Source of the DNA: Desulfobulbaceae bacterium
Lineage (GTDB): Bacteria > Desulfobacterota > Desulfobulbia > Desulfobulbales > Desulfocapsaceae
NCBI GenBank assembly: GCA_031256095.1
Contig: JAIRRG010000064.1
Span: 1 to 7,473 of the forward strand
DNA length: 7,473 bases
Direction of reading: 5' to 3'
The translations under genes and the position numbers were made by a program. The notes under the pieces are model-generated. The model saw only the letters and a list, made by a program, of their open reading frames with translations, made no database searches and was not told the origin of the DNA. Of this stretch, positions 6,009-7,473 are shown one piece after another; the first letter of the stretch is position 1; each line of letters opens with the position of its first letter.

Positions 6009-6172
6009 GTTATTCGATTTATAAATCAAAACTTATATATTGGTTCCGGTCATTGCGAGGAACAGAGCGATGAAGCAATCCATTTTTTCAATCTTTCACA
6101 CAATATAGATTGCTTCGCTTCGCTCGCAATGACACAGAAAATTATTCAAGTTTTAATTTAGAAATTGTATTA
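6009..6172. repeat. 164-bp imperfect-palindrome MITE-like element, copy B
   Basis: This is the better preserved copy. The outer arms ATTTATAAATCAAAACTT (6017-6034) and AAGTTTTAATTTAGAAAT (6148-6165) are inverted repeats matching at 16 of 18. The inner arms are CATTGCGAG (6051-6059) with CTCGCAATG (6123-6131), and GAAGCAATC (6072-6080) with GATTGCTTC (6108-6116), all perfect. The core is the 'cattgcgag...gaagcaatc' palindrome type common in many bacterial genomes, which often produces spurious small ORFs. A 60-codon frame across it (EEQSDEAIH ... DCFASLAMT) is such an artefact. Confidence 0.82.
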
Positions 6173-6260
6173 CACCACCAAGCTCATATGGCTCCATGGA
6201 AACATGATAAACTCTGTATTCCATTTTTAGAGTTTCAACGTAGAGCCATAAATATATACT
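6173..6260. other. AT-rich spacer after repeat copy B
   Basis: Short AT-rich stretch between repeat copy B and the possible gene remnant. I see no gene, terminator or clear dyad in it. Confidence 0.5.
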
Positions 6261-6458
6261 CTATTTCTTCGTCGTGTGCAACATAGAACTGAACCACTGT
6301 GTATGAAATTCGTCATGAAAAGGGAATGCACAGTGAAAGATACCTGACAATTTTACCACGGTTTCAAGCGTAGGGATCCACCACTTACCTGACGCACAGA
6401 ATTGTCCTTGATGGTTTTTATGCGGCTTCGTCCATGTGTTCAGGCGGCGGGATACCAC
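6261..6458 (-). pseudogene. Possible gene remnant, unrecognised
   Basis: The minus strand is open here and ends at TAG (6261-6263). The last 57 or so residues look protein-like: WTKPHKNHQGQF, KWWIPTLETVVKLSG and FHDEFHTQWFSSML. They differ sharply from the low-complexity Arg/Ala/Pro translation further upstream in the same frame, which crosses a hairpin cluster. A GTG at 6458 is possible but has no ribosome site. I do not recognise the family. It may be the C-terminal end of a gene whose front was replaced by repeat DNA, or it may be non-coding. Confidence 0.2.
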
Positions 6459-6472
6459 GACTGCTGAACCAG

Positions 6473-6840
6473 GGGCGGCATCTTGCCGCCCGTCGCCCGC
6501 ATCCAAATCATTTGCCAAACCATTCGTAGATGCAGATTTCAAATCTGCACCTACCTGTCGCCCACCACGGTCGCGGCAAAATGGCAACAACGGAATCGCC
6601 GTTACAGTCCCCGTCGGGAGCGCCGAGCCGCGCCGCCAAGCGGCAGGAAAAGCGGCTTGCCGCGCACGGCAAGCGACTGTTCGAGCGCGCAGCGCGAGTT
6701 TCGCTCGCCGCCCGCCGCTGGCCAGCGGCGAGGGGATCGGCGCCGCCGCCGGGGGGCGAACCGCGCGGGGGCAAGCCGACGCTCCCGTGGGGTGCCGTTT
6801 TATTTGGCGCCTTTCTTTTGGGCAAGCAAAAGAAAGGCGC
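6473..6840. repeat. GC-rich cluster of perfect inverted repeats
   Basis: Successive dyads lie head to tail: GGGCGGCA/TGCCGCCC (6473-6491, loop TCT); TGCAGATTT/AAATCTGCA with outer GTAG/CTAC (6526-6554); GCTTGCCG/CGGCAAGC (6655-6674, loop CGCA); an 18-bp palindrome at 6713-6730; and a 13-bp-stem hairpin at 6807-6840. Long open frames cover the region on both strands and in several frames, as expected for GC-rich non-coding DNA, and none has a family motif. The translation 'DADFKSAPT' at 6526-6554 is a familiar signature of intergenic palindromes misread as protein. I interpret this as a mosaic of extragenic palindromic repeats. Confidence 0.6.
6807..6840. repeat. Perfect 13-bp-stem hairpin with GGGCAAGC loop
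   Basis: GCGCCTTTCTTTT (6807-6819) and AAAAGAAAGGCGC (6828-6840) are exact complements around the eight-base loop GGGCAAGC. No T-run follows on either side. The segment CCTTTCTTTTGGGCAAG recurs with one extra T at 3658-3675 after eptA, so it belongs to a repeat family in this genome. Confidence 0.75.
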
Positions 6841-6885
6841 GTCCTGGGCATGGCTGAAGATGTTCTTCATAGCCTACGCCCTTGC

Positions 6886-6905
6886 CCCTCGTCAGGATAC
6901 GAGGG
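6886..6905. repeat. Small 7-bp-stem hairpin
   Basis: CCCTCGT (6886-6892) and ACGAGGG (6899-6905) pair perfectly around CAGGAT. It sits just before the start of repeat copy C. There is no downstream T-run on the plus strand. Confidence 0.55.
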
Positions 6906-6910
6906 ACATC

Positions 6911-6958
6911 GTAAATTTATAAACCAAAACATATATAATATCCCGCAGTCGTTACAAG
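6911..6958. repeat. Left half of a third MITE-like element (copy C), truncated by the IS
   Basis: ATTTATAAACCAAAACAT (6915-6932) matches the left arm of copy B at 16 of 18 positions. The following bases, CAGTCGTTACAAG (6946-6958), match copy B's CGGTCATTGCGAG with transitions only. Similarity stops at 6958, exactly where the IS481 left end begins. The right half would lie beyond the IS, outside the window. Confidence 0.65.
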
Positions 6959-7072
6959 TGTACTGATACAGTATTCACCTGACAGTTGGCCACAAGAAGG
7001 GTGTGGTCATACGACCCCGAACCGGGTTATGAAACGGGTACCCTTACCCATTCTGACCGGGAGGGAAGACGT

Positions 7073-7473
7073 ATGACCACAGAAAAAAAGTAGCGCGACG
7101 CAAACTCAGTCCGCTGGATTTGGCGCAGGAACCACGGAACGTCAGTAAGGCGTGCAAAGTCATGGGCTATAGCCGTCAGCGGTTTTACGAAATCCGGCGT
7201 AACTATCAGACCTACGGTGCGGCGGGCCTGCTCGACAGGATGTCCGGCTGCAAGGGGCCGCATCCCAACCGGGTCGCTACCGAAATCGAACAATCCATCC
7301 TGGCTTACAGTCTTGATTACCCGATGCATGGGACGTTGCGGGTGGCACAAGAACTGGCCTTGCGTGGGGTCGCCGTCAGTGCCGGCGGCGTCCGGGGTGT
7401 TTGGAACCGATACGATTTACTCTCCAAACACAAACGCCTCCTCCGCCTGGAACGGCGGCAGCAGGAGCTCTCA
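7073..7473 (+). CDS. IS481-family transposase, N-terminal part, frame broken after codon 6
   Basis: Start of a DDE transposase of the IS481 family. GGGAGG (7059-7064) lies eight bases before ATG 7073. The zero frame reads MTTEKK and then TAG (7091-7093). Shifting -1 at the A-run, the frame continues from GTA (7090-7092) without a stop to the window end: 128 more codons starting VARRKLSPLDLAQE. This gives the family's usual N-terminus: helix-turn-helix VSKACKVMGYSRQRFYEIRR, then LRVAQELALRG and VSAGGVRGVW. The catalytic DDE core is beyond the window. The shift site A_AAA_AAG (7084-7090) is in the right phase for -1 slippage and is followed at once by the stop. Either one A was lost from an eight-A run, inactivating the gene, or the shift is programmed. 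IS481 transposases are usually a single frame, which favours mutation. Confidence 0.85.
7084..7093 (+). promoter_or_regulatory. Candidate -1 ribosomal slippage site with following stop
   Basis: The codons GAA AAA AAG TAG place A_AAA_AAG exactly in the X_XXY_YYZ phase used by bacterial -1 frameshift sites such as dnaX and IS3-family elements. TAG follows immediately, and the -1 frame restores a full IS481 N-terminus. I see no strong stimulatory stem-loop or spaced upstream Shine-Dalgarno beyond the initiation site itself. A simple deletion in a homopolymer is equally able to produce this arrangement. Confidence 0.35.

Larger units (their letters stand above)
6959..7473 (+). mobile_element. IS481-family insertion sequence, left end (continues past window)
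   Basis: The element is inferred from its transposase (from 7073) and a TGT-initiated terminus: TGTACTGATACAGTATTCAC from 6959, typical of the family's TGT...ACA ends. It contains the dyad TACTG-ATA-CAGTA (6961-6973). The left boundary is supported independently because the flanking repeat copy C is interrupted at 6958. About 110 bases of leader precede the transposase start. The right end, second inverted repeat and target duplication are not visible. Confidence 0.75.

Noticed and set aside
5979..6161. Plus-strand 60-codon ORF across repeat copy B
   Set aside because: Its peptide (EEQSDEAIH...DCFASLAMT) is the usual mistranslation of the cattgcgag/gaagcaatc palindrome, and there is no ribosome site.
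3795..6172. CRISPR array from the repeated AT-rich units
   Set aside because: There are only two full copies 2.2 kb apart, long and internally palindromic, with genes rather than spacers between them.
6436..6966. Overlapping long ORFs on both strands in the GC-rich block (up to 196 codons)
   Set aside because: They are Arg/Ala/Pro-rich translations of hairpin DNA, open in several frames at once. Only the extreme minus-strand tail looks protein-like, and it is listed separately.
7027..7350. Minus-strand 107-codon ORF over the IS481 transposase
   Set aside because: It is the shadow of the recognisable transposase frame on the plus strand.

Overview
This is a 7.5 kb chromosomal window from what is most likely a delta-proteobacterium in the old sense (Desulfobacterota/Desulfuromonadota). 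The best lineage clue is a small minus-strand gene with the layout of the 'PxxKW' cysteine-rich family, which I know mainly from that group. The etfBA pair and the TatD-YggS pair fit but are not diagnostic. Genes are moderately GC-rich, while several intergenic stretches are markedly AT-rich and full of repeats.

Layout. (1) 1-1740: the 3' part of etfB and a complete etfA form one operon, closed by a strong rho-independent terminator. (2) 1800-3465: a monocistronic lipid A phosphoethanolamine transferase (EptA/MCR family) with all expected catalytic residues. (3) 3466-3999: non-coding DNA with several dyads and a 164-bp imperfect-palindrome element (copy A). (4) 4000-5471: tatD and a yggS-type PLP-binding protein gene, overlapping by one base. 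(5) 5470-5755: a convergent PxxKW gene whose terminator T-tract overlaps the yggS stop codon. (6) 5756-6958: about 1.2 kb with no convincing gene. It holds hairpins, a second 164-bp element (copy B), a possible minus-strand gene remnant, a GC-rich cluster of perfect inverted repeats, and the left half of a third element (copy C). (7) 6959-7473: the left end of an IS481-family insertion sequence, running off the window.

How the parts relate. The Etf pair moves electrons from flavoprotein dehydrogenases toward the quinone pool. EptA changes outer-membrane charge. TatD and YggS are conserved housekeeping proteins (3'-5' nuclease/repair; PLP homeostasis). These groups look functionally independent. 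I see no defence, secretion, biosynthetic or CRISPR system.

The most interesting material is the repeat and mobile DNA. Two equal-length MITE-like elements have nested inverted repeats, and a third is cut exactly where the IS481 element begins. The IS481 transposase frame is broken after six codons at a correctly phased A_AAA_AAG heptamer followed by a stop, which is either a one-base deletion or a programmed -1 frameshift.
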